Assembly (NCBI RefSeq): GCF_030530965.1
Contig: NZ_JAUMTY010000055.1
Span: 1-13,542, forward strand
From: Corynebacterium sp.
GTDB taxonomy: Bacteria; Actinomycetota; Actinomycetes; Mycobacteriales; Mycobacteriaceae
Direction: 5' to 3'
Length of the DNA stretch: 13,542 bases
Of the stretch, positions 1 to 7,418 are shown one piece after another (positions within the stretch are counted from its first letter, which is position 1; every line of letters begins with the position of its first letter). Both the position numbers and the translations under genes were made by a program. The notes beneath the pieces are model-generated. The model did no database searches. It saw nothing but the letters and a program-made list of their open reading frames with translations, and was not told where the DNA came from.

Positions 1-273
1 CCGGAAAACTGCGCGGGTATATCAGGGTCGGTTGTGAAAACTGCGGGAGAATATGGGCCAAAAATGGCCGAAAATTGGCCATATTCCCGCGCACTTTTAT
101 TTTGGGGCGCGTATTCCCCCGCACTTTTCGGGTTCCACGCGGGCTCCAGGTGTAGCTTCCCCGCAGTTTTCTGTGTAGCGGCTCGCGTTTTCGGGCGTCG
201 GTGCGTTGCGCCCCCGGATTCTGTCCGCACCGCCTTCTGTCGTATTGCCCGGGGCGGGGTATCGGGGGATCTA
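1..273. repeat. Intergenic block with five copies of an 18-bp repeat
   Basis: This stretch downstream of cysY has no credible gene. It holds five copies of a motif with the approximate consensus AAAA(C/G)TGCGSGGGWATAT. Two forward copies are at 5-22 and 37-54. Three reverse copies are at 81-98, 111-128 and 154-170, the last one being the most diverged. A sixth copy lies at 13451-13468. The reading frames across this block are by-products of the repeats. The rest (171-273) is GC-rich with one weak stem (GGGCG at 193-197, CGCCC at 209-213). I infer a dispersed intergenic repeat family; its function is unknown. Confidence 0.65.
37..98. terminator. Long bidirectional terminator-like hairpin built from two inverted repeat copies
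   Basis: The repeat copies at 37-54 and 81-98 face each other and extend into GGGCCAA and TTGGCC. This gives imperfect arms of about 24 bases around a loop of about 13. Read on the minus strand, the stem ends in GCAGTTTTC, and on the plus strand in GCACTTTTATTTT, so either direction gives a GC-rich stem followed by a short T run. It lies about 175 bases past the cysY stop and is the best candidate for the end of the cys operon transcript. Terminator function is inferred from shape only. Confidence 0.5.
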
Positions 274-1326
274 TTACGCTGAGCACGCCCGAGCTGCGAT
301 CATGGGCGCTAAATCGACTCCAAGTGGGGATCCGCATCGAAACCTGACATCGGGAACGTCGGGTGTCTCATATGAATAGCCAAGCGTCTTAGGACTATCA
401 CCTCGTCTGGAGGTGAGGCGCTCGCGCAAGGGTTGTGTTTCGACCGACTGGGATTGACTCTGTCTGTGGGCTAGTTCCTTGGTTGCCATAGCCCACAACT
501 TTCCAGGCGCCACGAACAAAGGCTGGACAACGACCAGAGGATCAGCGGACGGCTCACCTGATTCCGTGGCGACCCGATCTTTCTTTCGTTTTCCCTGGTC
601 TAGGCCACCGTGGTTGGCGTTCCCGTGGTGGGCAACGATGTGGTCAATAGCGGCGACACCTTTCGGATGCTCACCCGTTGCGGCAACGGACGTTGCACCG
701 ATACTCGCAGCTAGACGGCTGACAGCATCGTTGGCCGCAGGATCGGAACTGCCCACAGAGTAAAGAACGCGGATCACCGGGGCAGGTGTGTTCCCTGGAC
801 CAAGCGTGGTCTCGGGCGCCCGCGCTGAGGAGCCATCGACCAGCACAGAAGCCTCACCATCAGCCCCTCTATCAGCATTGTTGCTACTCCCCGAGCTCGA
901 CGTCTCAGGGACCAATCGACTGAAACGCTGTTCTAACACTGCAGCAAGATCGTCGCCCGTCCCCAGACCTCGCGCAATCGACATCGACAGCCCGGAAACT
1001 TCCTGCGCTTCCTTCACCTGCGCGGGAACGTCGACACGCGAGTGGAAAGCGTCGGTAAACAGAAGTGGCACGACAACAGCGCGACCGTAACCGAGCTCGG
1101 CCAATCGGGCGCTCACTTGCACGAGGTCGGGCTCGGCGTGGTCCAAAAACGCCATGTGAACCCCGAAGCGGCCGGCGATGCGGGATTCGCGGGCCACGGC
1201 GTCGGTAATGTCGCGAAGTGCGTGCGTCACGTGGTTATGCCGGCTGCCGTGGGCGAGCAAAATCAATGCGGAGCGCGTTGAACCCGGGCACGCCGATTCC
1301 GAGCGCTTCGATGCAGAGTGGTTCAC
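274..1326 (-). CDS. cysY: CysY, CbiX-type sirohydrochlorin ferrochelatase
   Basis: Probable sirohydrochlorin ferrochelatase (CbiX/SirB family), inserting iron into sirohydrochlorin to make the siroheme needed by CysI. The N-terminal CbiX half shows LAHGSRH at residues 24-30, FLDHAEPDL at about 60-68 and VVPLLFTDAFHS at about 85-96. H26 and H95 are the likely metal ligands. A second, weaker CbiX-like half starts near residue 184 and ends with GSPLGVDLAPMIAAR. The start is GTG, preceded by AGGGAG four bases upstream. The protein has 350 residues. The halves are separated by a Ser/Gly/Asp-rich linker (about 140-183), and a charged segment lies at about 235-260. It is the last gene of the cys operon, 78 bases after cysN, matching the C. 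glutamicum order. Family assignment is secure; the exact reaction is inferred from context. Confidence 0.87.
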   Translation of the reverse strand: MNHSASKRSESACPGSTRSALILLAHGSRHNHVTHALRDITDAVARESRIAGRFGVHMAFLDHAEPDLVQVSARLAELGYGRAVVVPLLFTDAFHSRVDVPAQVKEAQEVSGLSMSIARGLGTGDDLAAVLEQRFSRLVPETSSSGSSNNADRGADGEASVLVDGSSARAPETTLGPGNTPAPVIRVLYSVGSSDPAANDAVSRLAASIGATSVAATGEHPKGVAAIDHIVAHHGNANHGGLDQGKRKKDRVATESGEPSADPLVVVQPLFVAPGKLWAMATKELAHRQSQSQSVETQPLRERLTSRRGDSPKTLGYSYETPDVPDVRFRCGSPLGVDLAPMIAARACSA

Positions 1327-1386
1327 TGTGCTCCCTTTCCTAACGATCGTGGCTGATTAGCGCCTCTACCAGCACATTCATAACTC

Positions 1387-1401
1387 ACATGACTTTCATG
1401 T
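1387..1401 (-). repeat. Small stem-loop just after the cysN stop
   Basis: Arms ACATGA and TCATGT flank a three-base loop, starting a few bases after the cysN stop and before cysY. There is no T run, so this is unlikely to be a terminator. It may mark an mRNA processing or stability point within the operon. Confidence 0.3.
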
Positions 1402-1404
1402 AGC

Positions 1405-2796
1405 TCAGACCGTCGCGCGATTCGTCTGCTGTGCTTCCCGCGGGAGGACCAAGCCGGCGGCCACGGTATCGCCCGTTTGATCGTCGATAAGCAGGAAAGA
1501 CCCGATCTTGCCGCCAGGTTGGTAGGGCTCGAATGGGATGGCGTCCCGCGTTTTGATCGTGACGCGCGCGAGTTCGTTGGATTCCAGCGTCGTCACGGGT
1601 TCGTCGTTGAATTCGCTGGGGCGCGTGGGGAGCAATTTGCCGGAATCGACGTCGATAATGCCTTGAATATCTGACAATTGGGCTTTGGTGGTGTGCGCGC
1701 CGTAGCGGAGTAATAACCGACGACGGACGACGAGCGGACGCTGGCTGGTGTGGACGATGGTGGCCTGGACGGTGTTGGTGGTGTCGGGGTGCGGTGTTCC
1801 GGCGATCAGCGCGCCGCGCGACAAGTCGATGTCCGTGTCCAGTTCGACGCTCACGGAGCTGCCGGTGACCGCGCGAGCCGGCGCCTCGACCGGATCACCA
1901 GCAATGCTGAGCGTTGTGATTCGGGCGGTGCGGCCGCCGGTGACCGTCACTTCATCACCAACGCCGACGGAACCTGCCGCGATCCGGCCGGCGAAGCCTC
2001 GGTATTCGGAGTCGTGGTCGCGGATCACGTAGTCCACCGGCAGGCGAAGAGCCTGCTCAGCGGCGTCGTCGACTGTAGCTGCGTCGTCAATGTTTTCTAA
2101 TATTTCGACGATGCTGGGGCCGGTGTACCACGGCGTTCGGGCGGACCGTTCCACCACATTGTCGCCTTTGAGCGAGGAGATCGGGACGACGCGGACGTCG
2201 TTGAGGTGGGCGCGGTCGGCCAGCGCCGCGACCTGATCCTCGATCGTGCGGAAGGTGGCTTCGTCGTAATCCACCAGGTCGATTTTGTTGACGGCGACGA
2301 CGACGTGCGGAACGCCGAGCAGCCCCGCGACTGTCGCGTGTCGGTTAGTTTGGCGGACCACCCCGTTGCGCACGTCGATAAGCAAAATGACGACATCCGC
2401 GGTGGACATCCCGGTGACGGTGTTGCGCGTGTACTGCTCGTGGCCGGGGCAGTCCGCCAGGATGAATTTGCGCTGGTCAGTGGCGAAATAGCGGTAGGCG
2501 ACGTCGATGGTGATGCCTTGCTCGCGCTCGGCGCGGAGGCCGTCGACCAAGAGCGAGAGGTCCGCTTCGGCCAGTCCCCGGGCTTCCGACGAGCGTTGGA
2601 CTGCTTCGTATTGGTCGCTGAGGATCGATTTCGTGTCATGAAGCAGGCGGCCGACGAATGTGGACTTGCCATCGTCGACGGACCCCGCCGTGCAGAGCCG
2701 GACGGTGGGGAGCTCGTTATTGGTTGAGGTGGGGGTGGCGTCGGCGACGGCGGTTTCGGCAACGGTGTCGAGCGTGGCGGTTGTGCTGTGAGACAT
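1405..2796 (-). CDS. cysN: CysN, GTPase subunit of sulfate adenylyltransferase
   Basis: Large, GTP-hydrolysing subunit of ATP sulfurylase. With CysD it makes adenosine 5'-phosphosulfate (APS) and pyrophosphate from ATP and sulfate. The GTPase motifs are visible in order: P-loop GSVDDGKS at 38-45, GITID at about 94-98, DCPGH at 115-119 and NKID at 170-173. They are followed by translation-factor-like beta-barrel domains. At 463 residues there is no room for a C-terminal APS kinase (CysC), unlike many CysNC fusions. The ATG shares one base with the cysD stop (TGATG), so translational coupling is likely and the two subunits are made together. About 30 residues of Thr/Ala-rich sequence precede the P-loop domain. 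Confidence 0.96.
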   Translation of the reverse strand: MSHSTTATLDTVAETAVADATPTSTNNELPTVRLCTAGSVDDGKSTFVGRLLHDTKSILSDQYEAVQRSSEARGLAEADLSLLVDGLRAEREQGITIDVAYRYFATDQRKFILADCPGHEQYTRNTVTGMSTADVVILLIDVRNGVVRQTNRHATVAGLLGVPHVVVAVNKIDLVDYDEATFRTIEDQVAALADRAHLNDVRVVPISSLKGDNVVERSARTPWYTGPSIVEILENIDDAATVDDAAEQALRLPVDYVIRDHDSEYRGFAGRIAAGSVGVGDEVTVTGGRTARITTLSIAGDPVEAPARAVTGSSVSVELDTDIDLSRGALIAGTPHPDTTNTVQATIVHTSQRPLVVRRRLLLRYGAHTTKAQLSDIQGIIDVDSGKLLPTRPSEFNDEPVTTLESNELARVTIKTRDAIPFEPYQPGGKIGSFLLIDDQTGDTVAAGLVLPREAQQTNRATV

Positions 2797-3722
2797 CAGA
2801 AGTACCCATCTTTCTTCCTGTCCTCCATGGAGGATTCGGACAATTTGTCATCTGCGCGGGTGGCGCCGCGTTCGGTCGTGGTTGAGCGGCGGATTTCGTC
2901 GATAATGTCGGCGTTGGTGCGGGCTTCCGACTCGACCGCTCCCGTACATGACATGTCACCGACGGTGCGGTAGCGGACGGTTTTGGTGACGATTTCTTCG
3001 CCGTCGCGCGGGCCACCCCACTCTCCGGGGGAGAGCCACATCCCGTTGCGGTTGAACACTTTGCGCTGGTGGGCGTAGTAAATGGGGGCGAGTTCGAGGT
3101 GGCGCGCGTCGATGTAGTCCCAAACGTCGGCCTCGGTCCAGTTGGAGATGGGGAAAACGCGGACATTCTCACCGGGCTGCACTTTTGCGTTGTAAATGCC
3201 CCACAGTTCGGGGCGCTGCCGGCGCGGGTCCCACCCGCCGAACGAATCGCGGACGGAAAACACGCGTTCCTTCGCGCGAGCTTTTTCCTCGTCTCGACGT
3301 GCCCCGCCGAGAACGACGTCGTAACCCTGGTTTTCAATCGTCTCGACGAGGGGGACGGTTTGGAGCGGGTTGCGTGTGCCGTCGGGACGCTCGTGGAGTT
3401 CGCCGCGGTCGATCCAATCTTGAACCTTAGCGACGCGAAGGGTGACGCCGGGGCGGGCGGCGATCGCGTCACGAAACGCGAGGACCTCGGGAAAGTTGTG
3501 GCCGGTGTCGACGTGGAGGAGTTCGAAGGGGATCGACGCGGGGGCGAATGCGCGGCGGGCGAGCTCGAGGACGACGACGGAGTCTTTGCCGCCAGAGAAC
3601 AAAATGGCGCCGCGGTCTGCCTGGCCGGCGGCCTGCCGGATAATGTCGATGCCTTCTGCTTCGAGTAGCGCTAAATGTGCAGGTAAAGAGGACGCGACGC
3701 GCGTCGGGGCGGCTGTTGTCAT
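2796..3722 (-). CDS. cysD: CysD, sulfate adenylyltransferase subunit 2
   Basis: Catalytic subunit of ATP sulfurylase, partner of CysN, forming APS in the cytoplasm. It belongs to the PP-loop ATP pyrophosphatase family. The signature SGGKDS is at residues 43-48, followed by the conserved HVDTGHNFPE and the RRDEEKARAKERVFS region. The C-terminus is of the usual CysD kind (RYRTVGDMSCTGAV). Length (308) is normal. The start ATG is preceded by AGGA about nine bases upstream. It follows cysH after 80 bases and overlaps cysN by one base. The residues near the end (SSMEDRKKDGYF) match the usual CysD C-terminus, so the gene is complete. Confidence 0.96.
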   Translation of the reverse strand: MTTAAPTRVASSLPAHLALLEAEGIDIIRQAAGQADRGAILFSGGKDSVVVLELARRAFAPASIPFELLHVDTGHNFPEVLAFRDAIAARPGVTLRVAKVQDWIDRGELHERPDGTRNPLQTVPLVETIENQGYDVVLGGARRDEEKARAKERVFSVRDSFGGWDPRRQRPELWGIYNAKVQPGENVRVFPISNWTEADVWDYIDARHLELAPIYYAHQRKVFNRNGMWLSPGEWGGPRDGEEIVTKTVRYRTVGDMSCTGAVESEARTNADIIDEIRRSTTTERGATRADDKLSESSMEDRKKDGYF

Positions 3723-3739
3723 GGGGTTTTCCTAACTGT

Positions 3740-3761
3740 GGGGTTGGGTGGGTTTGTGGGG
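3740..3761 (+). other. Canonical G-quadruplex motif in the cysH-cysD gap
   Basis: The plus strand carries four runs of three or more G (3740-3743, 3746-3748, 3750-3752, 3758-3761) with loops of 2, 1 and 5 bases. This meets the usual G3+N1-7 quadruplex rule. More G runs follow at about 3776-3788. The plus strand is the template for cysH-cysD transcription, so the mRNA here is C- and A-rich and G-poor. Folding or an effect on transcription is inference. Confidence 0.55.
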
Positions 3762-3802
3762 TGATGACGAGCGTGGGTTTTGGGGGCGGACGCCGGCGCG
3801 GG

Positions 3803-4705
3803 CTAAACATGCAGGCCGCACTCGGTCTTCTCCTTCCCTTGCCAGCGCCCGGACCGCGGATCCTCTCCCGCTTGCACCCGGGCCGTGCACGTTGCGCACC
3901 CGATGGACGGGTACCCTTGTGTCGTTAAGGGATGCCGGATCAAGTCGTGCTCAACGATGTAGTTCTCGACGTCGTCGTCGGTCCAGGTGATGATGGGGTT
4001 GATTTTCAGCCGCCCGGCCTTGTCGATTTCCAGGACGGGAGTGTGCGCGCGGGACGGCGCGTCGACACGCTTGAGCCCCGTCACCCACGCGGGGTAGCCC
4101 GCCAGCGTTTCCTGGAGCGGCACGACTTTCCGCATGTGGCAGCAGAGGGTGGGGTCGGTTGCGTAGAGATCCTTGCCATAGCGTTGGTCCTGCTCACGGC
4201 GGGTGAGATGAGGAACAACCCGAAGAAGCCGGTTCGAATACCGCCTCTCCACGGCATCCGCGACATCCAGCGTCTCGGCAAAGTGGTAGCCGGTATCTAA
4301 GAAGACAAGGTCGGCGGCAGGCGCGTACTTCTCCGCGAGATCAGCCAAGACAGTGTCCTGCATGGATAGCGTGACTGCCAGCTTCGGGATATGGTCATGC
4401 GCCCACTGCATAATCTCTGCCGCGCTGGCTTTTTCCAGTTCCGCAGAGTAATCGAGAGCCAGATTCAGCATCTCGGCCCGATAATCATTATCGACGTCAC
4501 CGCCGCCAGATGCGTTTCCATCAGACGTATTTCCGTCCCGCGCATCGACGATGGGGTCTTCGATGCCACGGGTGTGCCGGATGATCGAGGTCTGCGCGGC
4601 CTTCTCTGGCCTCCGGGTGTGGGGTGCGGCGTGCTCCGCGCTGCTGGACTCAGGCGCATCCGCCGTCGATAAATGTTCGCCGTGATCCGTTGTCGGGGTG
4701 GGCAT
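3803..4705 (-). CDS. cysH: CysH, 4Fe-4S APS reductase
   Basis: Assimilatory adenylylsulfate (APS) reductase, reducing APS to sulfite and AMP with thiol electrons. The fold is the PP-loop reductase type (VTLSMQDTVLADL at 111-123, FLDTGYHF at 135-142). The paired cysteines C188-C189 and C270-x2-C273 are the known ligands of the 4Fe-4S cluster that separates APS reductases from PAPS reductases. C296 in the C-terminal ECGLH is the catalytic cysteine. This fits the lack of an APS kinase in the operon. The start ATG has AAGGAG nine bases upstream. The first 75 residues or so are Ser/Asp/Gly-rich, poorly conserved-looking and longer than in many homologues. It lies 98 bases after cysX and 80 before cysD. 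Confidence 0.95.
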   Translation of the reverse strand: MPTPTTDHGEHLSTADAPESSSAEHAAPHTRRPEKAAQTSIIRHTRGIEDPIVDARDGNTSDGNASGGGDVDNDYRAEMLNLALDYSAELEKASAAEIMQWAHDHIPKLAVTLSMQDTVLADLAEKYAPAADLVFLDTGYHFAETLDVADAVERRYSNRLLRVVPHLTRREQDQRYGKDLYATDPTLCCHMRKVVPLQETLAGYPAWVTGLKRVDAPSRAHTPVLEIDKAGRLKINPIITWTDDDVENYIVEHDLIRHPLTTQGYPSIGCATCTARVQAGEDPRSGRWQGKEKTECGLHV

Positions 4706-4721
4706 GGAGAGTCACTCCTTA

Positions 4722-4784
4722 GTATTCACCGGTATTCACCGCGACAGGGCTCATCTCGAGTAGCTTCCTTATGAAACTTATGAA
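4722..4784 (-). repeat. Two short tandem duplications in the cysX-cysH gap
   Basis: The 98-base gap holds GTATTCACC twice (4722-4730 and 4732-4740, period 10) and CTTATGAA twice (4768-4775 and 4777-4784, period 9). The first pair sits just upstream of the cysH ribosome binding site. These may be replication slippage or a paired protein-binding site; no function is assigned. Confidence 0.5.
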
Positions 4785-4803
4785 CGCTGCCGATGTGTGG
4801 TGG

Positions 4804-5118
4804 TTACTGCTGGTTTTGTTTGTTTACGTTTCTGGGTAGGTATCCATGGAATTTCACGCTGAAAACATGGCAACATTCCCGACATTCCCAGGCGTATTCG
4901 GTTTGCGTATCAGGGAAAAGCAATTCCGAACCACAATAGGGACAGTTATTAACGACGGCCCGATTCGGATTCGAATGGCCTTTCTTTCCAGGAACATCAC
5001 GATGAAGTTTCGGCGCCTTATCCTCCTCCGGAATATCCGTGTTGTCGGTATACGAATTCGTAGGCGAGTTCATATCAGAATGGTTGCCGACGTCGTTTTT
5101 GATTACTGCTGCACTCAT
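4804..5118 (-). CDS. cysX: CysX, small CxxC protein of the sulfite reductase operon
   Basis: Small protein of 104 residues encoded between cysI and cysH, the position of cysX in C. glutamicum, where it has been described as ferredoxin-like. The N-terminal half (1-55) is polar and looks disordered. The C-terminal half has C59-x2-C62 (CPYC) and C79-x2-C82 (CREC) plus C83, separated by 16 residues with an aromatic/acidic stretch. That spacing resembles a zinc ribbon or rubredoxin-like knuckle more than a 2Fe-2S or 4Fe-4S ferredoxin. The ATG overlaps the cysI stop (ATGA) and has GAGGA six bases upstream, so I prefer it to an in-frame start 33 bases further up. A role as partner of CysI or CysH is inferred from position. 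Confidence 0.8.
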   Translation of the reverse strand: MSAAVIKNDVGNHSDMNSPTNSYTDNTDIPEEDKAPKLHRDVPGKKGHSNPNRAVVNNCPYCGSELLFPDTQTEYAWECRECCHVFSVKFHGYLPRNVNKQNQQ

Positions 5119-6965
5119 TGCAAATCCTCGTCTGGGGCGCGAAGGACCCATTCACGAAACTGTTCACCTTTGTTGCGATCAGCTTTATATCTGGTGACAA
5201 GCCTTTCGACGTAATCAGCGAGTCCTGCACTCGTGACTTTGTGACCACGAAGTTTTCGTCCAAAATCGGGGTGGAATCCGAGGGCCCCTCCTAGGTGAAC
5301 TTGGAATCCTTCAACGCGATTGCCATCTTGATCGGTGACGATTTGCCCTTTGAGGCCGATATCCGCCAATTGCGTTCGGGCGCACGAGTTGGGGCAGCCA
5401 TTAAGGCTGATTTTTAAGGGAACATCGAGATCGCCTAAACGTTCTTCGAGTTCATCGGCTAACCGAATTGCGCGTTGTTTTGTCACAACGAGCGCAAGTT
5501 TGCAGAACTCCAAACCCGTGCATGAAATGATGTCACGTCGAAAACTCGACGGCTTCGCCGATAGTCCCTCATTATCAAGAGCATGAAGCAGATGGGGCAC
5601 ACGACCCGGTTTGACGTCGAGAAATAGGAGTTCTTTATTCGGGGTGGTTCGAATTCGACCCGATCCGAATTTATCGGCGAGCTCAGCCAAGCGAATCAGC
5701 TGACGCCCTTCAGTGTGCCCAACCGTAGGTTTGACGCCCACATACTTCAGCCCATCCTGCTGGTCGTGAACACCGATATGATCCCGATAACCTGGGGCAA
5801 CCGGCGGCTCCACACCGTCACGGAGCGGATGACCGAGGTAGTCGTTTTCCAAAACTGAACGCAGCTTTTCGACGCCCCAATCGGCGACGAGGAACTTCAG
5901 GCGCGCGCGGTTACGCAAACGTCGATATCCGTAATCGCGGAAAATGGAGACGATGCCCTCCCACACATCAGGAACCTCGTCGAGAGAAACAAACACGCCC
6001 AAACGCTGAGCAAGCATGGGGTTCGTCGATAAGCCCCCGCCTACCCATACGTCGAAACCGGGCCCATGCTCAGGATGCCTAACACCGATAAACGAAAGAT
6101 CCTGAATTTCGTGTGTGACATCTTGCCGAGAGTTTCCCGAAATTGCAGTCTTAAACTTCCTCGGGAGATTTGAATACTCCGGCTTAGGAAGTCGATTGTT
6201 TTTAATCTCCTCGATCGCCGGTGTTGCATCAATAATTTCATCAGCAGCGACGCCGGCCACCGGCGATCCCAGAATGACGCGCGGAACATCGCCGCAACCA
6301 AAATTCGTGGACAGGCCCACACTGTTTAGGCGATCCCAAATCTCCGGAACATCTTCGATTCGGATCCAGTGGAGCTGCACATTCTGACGGTCCGTAAAGT
6401 CGGCGGTTCCGCGAGCAAAGTCGCGGGAAATTTCACCGATGACCGCTAGTTGCTCCGAATTAACGACGCCGCCGTCTAAACGGATCCTCATCATGAAGTA
6501 ATGGTCCTGGAGTTCAGCATTGCTTTTGATGCTTGTTTGCTCTCCATCCATATCCTGGCGGCGCTGGGTATAAAGGCCGATCCATTTAAAACGCGGGGCG
6601 AGGTCATTCGCCGGAATGGAATCGAACCCCTGGAGCGCGTAAATATCTCGGACGCGCTGGGCGACGGCGACACCGGCGTCTTCGGCCTTGATCTTTTCGT
6701 CGTCATTGAGGGCCTCGTGACCATCTACAGCCCACTGCCCTTGAGGTTTCGGCTTTCGACGAGGGCGAGAGCGCCCGCCGGCAGCGCGTCCACCTGCAGT
6801 GCGTCCGCCAGCCCTCTGAGCGCGAGGCGAATCAGTCGACCGAGCTGCAGATGCGCCTTTTTCCCGGGTGGGAGTCGCGTCTCTCGTGCGGGACTGGGCG
6901 GAATCGTCAACGCCGGTAGCGGAGGCGTCGTGCTGAGCTGCTTCGTTACGGGTGGGGGTTGTCAT
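5115..6965 (-). CDS. cysI: CysI, siroheme/4Fe-4S sulfite reductase
   Basis: Assimilatory sulfite reductase, reducing sulfite to sulfide with six electrons, probably from ferredoxin. It is of the NirA/SirA-like one-subunit type. It shows the duplicated nitrite/sulfite reductase repeats (DFTDRQNVQLHWIR; GCGDVPRVILGSP) and the cluster ligands C482-x5-C488 and C524-x3-C528 (CTGLEFC, CPNSC). I place the start at the ATG with AGGA seven bases upstream, giving 616 residues. An upstream in-frame start at 7133 lacks a ribosome binding site and adds atypical sequence. Residues 1-75 form an Arg/Gly/Ala-rich extension with repeated AGGR units. The stop overlaps the cysX start (ATGA). It is the first gene of the cys operon behind a McbR-controlled promoter. 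Confidence 0.95.
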   Translation of the reverse strand: MTTPTRNEAAQHDASATGVDDSAQSRTRDATPTREKGASAARSTDSPRAQRAGGRTAGGRAAGGRSRPRRKPKPQGQWAVDGHEALNDDEKIKAEDAGVAVAQRVRDIYALQGFDSIPANDLAPRFKWIGLYTQRRQDMDGEQTSIKSNAELQDHYFMMRIRLDGGVVNSEQLAVIGEISRDFARGTADFTDRQNVQLHWIRIEDVPEIWDRLNSVGLSTNFGCGDVPRVILGSPVAGVAADEIIDATPAIEEIKNNRLPKPEYSNLPRKFKTAISGNSRQDVTHEIQDLSFIGVRHPEHGPGFDVWVGGGLSTNPMLAQRLGVFVSLDEVPDVWEGIVSIFRDYGYRRLRNRARLKFLVADWGVEKLRSVLENDYLGHPLRDGVEPPVAPGYRDHIGVHDQQDGLKYVGVKPTVGHTEGRQLIRLAELADKFGSGRIRTTPNKELLFLDVKPGRVPHLLHALDNEGLSAKPSSFRRDIISCTGLEFCKLALVVTKQRAIRLADELEERLGDLDVPLKISLNGCPNSCARTQLADIGLKGQIVTDQDGNRVEGFQVHLGGALGFHPDFGRKLRGHKVTSAGLADYVERLVTRYKADRNKGEQFREWVLRAPDEDLQ

Positions 6966-7411
6966 AGCTTTGTCCTTCGTTTCGTTGTGGCAAGAAGCCG
7001 GATTAATTGGGTTACGTTGAGAACTCGGGGTTTCACATCGCAGGGCTATCTGATCGAGTGCCGTTGACTGCCGTCCCGGTTGAGCGAGAGTTTTCCGCCT
7101 GACCAGGAATGTCTGGCCTTCATGTGGCGACAATTCGCGGGACCGTCGGCGAGGAAGTCAGGTGAGCATCGGTTCGTCGTCGCTTCCTCGTCGGTCGGAA
7201 TGGTGGATTATGTACTCCACCGTCCGCGGCAGGGTGATTGTTTCAGCTTCCCCGTGAAAGGACGACCACAACTCTTCGCTTACGAAGCAGTTATTATGTG
7301 CCTCACAGGAGCCTGTTTCGCCTGATAAACGGGCTTTTATCCAACCAGCACACTGCCTGACTTCAGAGTTCCGATCGATCCCCTAGTGATAGACCAAGTT
7401 GTTTTTGATTG
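6966..7411 (-). promoter_or_regulatory. Long structured 5' leader of the cysI operon
   Basis: About 450 nt separate the predicted promoter (7419-7447) from the cysI start, with no credible gene. I see stem-loops at 7141-7196 (8-bp stem CGAGGAAG/CTTCCTCG plus 5-bp GACCG/CGGTC), 7202-7221 (GGTGGA/TCCACC, 8-nt loop) and 7270-7292 (CTTCG/CGAAG with flanking AACT/AGTT). A smaller one is at 7305-7316. I recognise no known riboswitch. A 25-codon frame at 7123-7046 has no ribosome binding site and no Cys codons. Regulatory function is inferred from length and folding potential. Confidence 0.45.
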
Positions 7412-7418
7412 TGCTCAA

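Noticed and set aside
34..282. Plus-strand 82-codon frame at the left edge
   Set aside because: It is built from the 18-bp repeat copies and hairpin, has no ribosome binding site and overlaps the end of cysY.
2097..2762. Long Pro/Ser-rich frame opposite in phase to cysN, and a similar one across cysD
   Set aside because: Shifted-frame shadows of high-GC genes with secure CysN and CysD translations.
7046..7123. 25-codon leader peptide frame ahead of cysI
   Set aside because: No ribosome binding site and no cysteine codons, so it does not fit a cysteine attenuator.
6966..7133. Extended CysI start giving 672 residues
   Set aside because: No ribosome binding site before the upstream start and no similarity of the extra 56 residues to sulfite reductases, whereas the ATG at 6965 has a well-spaced AGGA.
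7295..7324. Plus-strand frame reading MCLTGACFA with two cysteines, reminiscent of a Cys leader peptide
   Set aside because: It is on the strand opposite to cysI, and no plus-strand cys gene follows.
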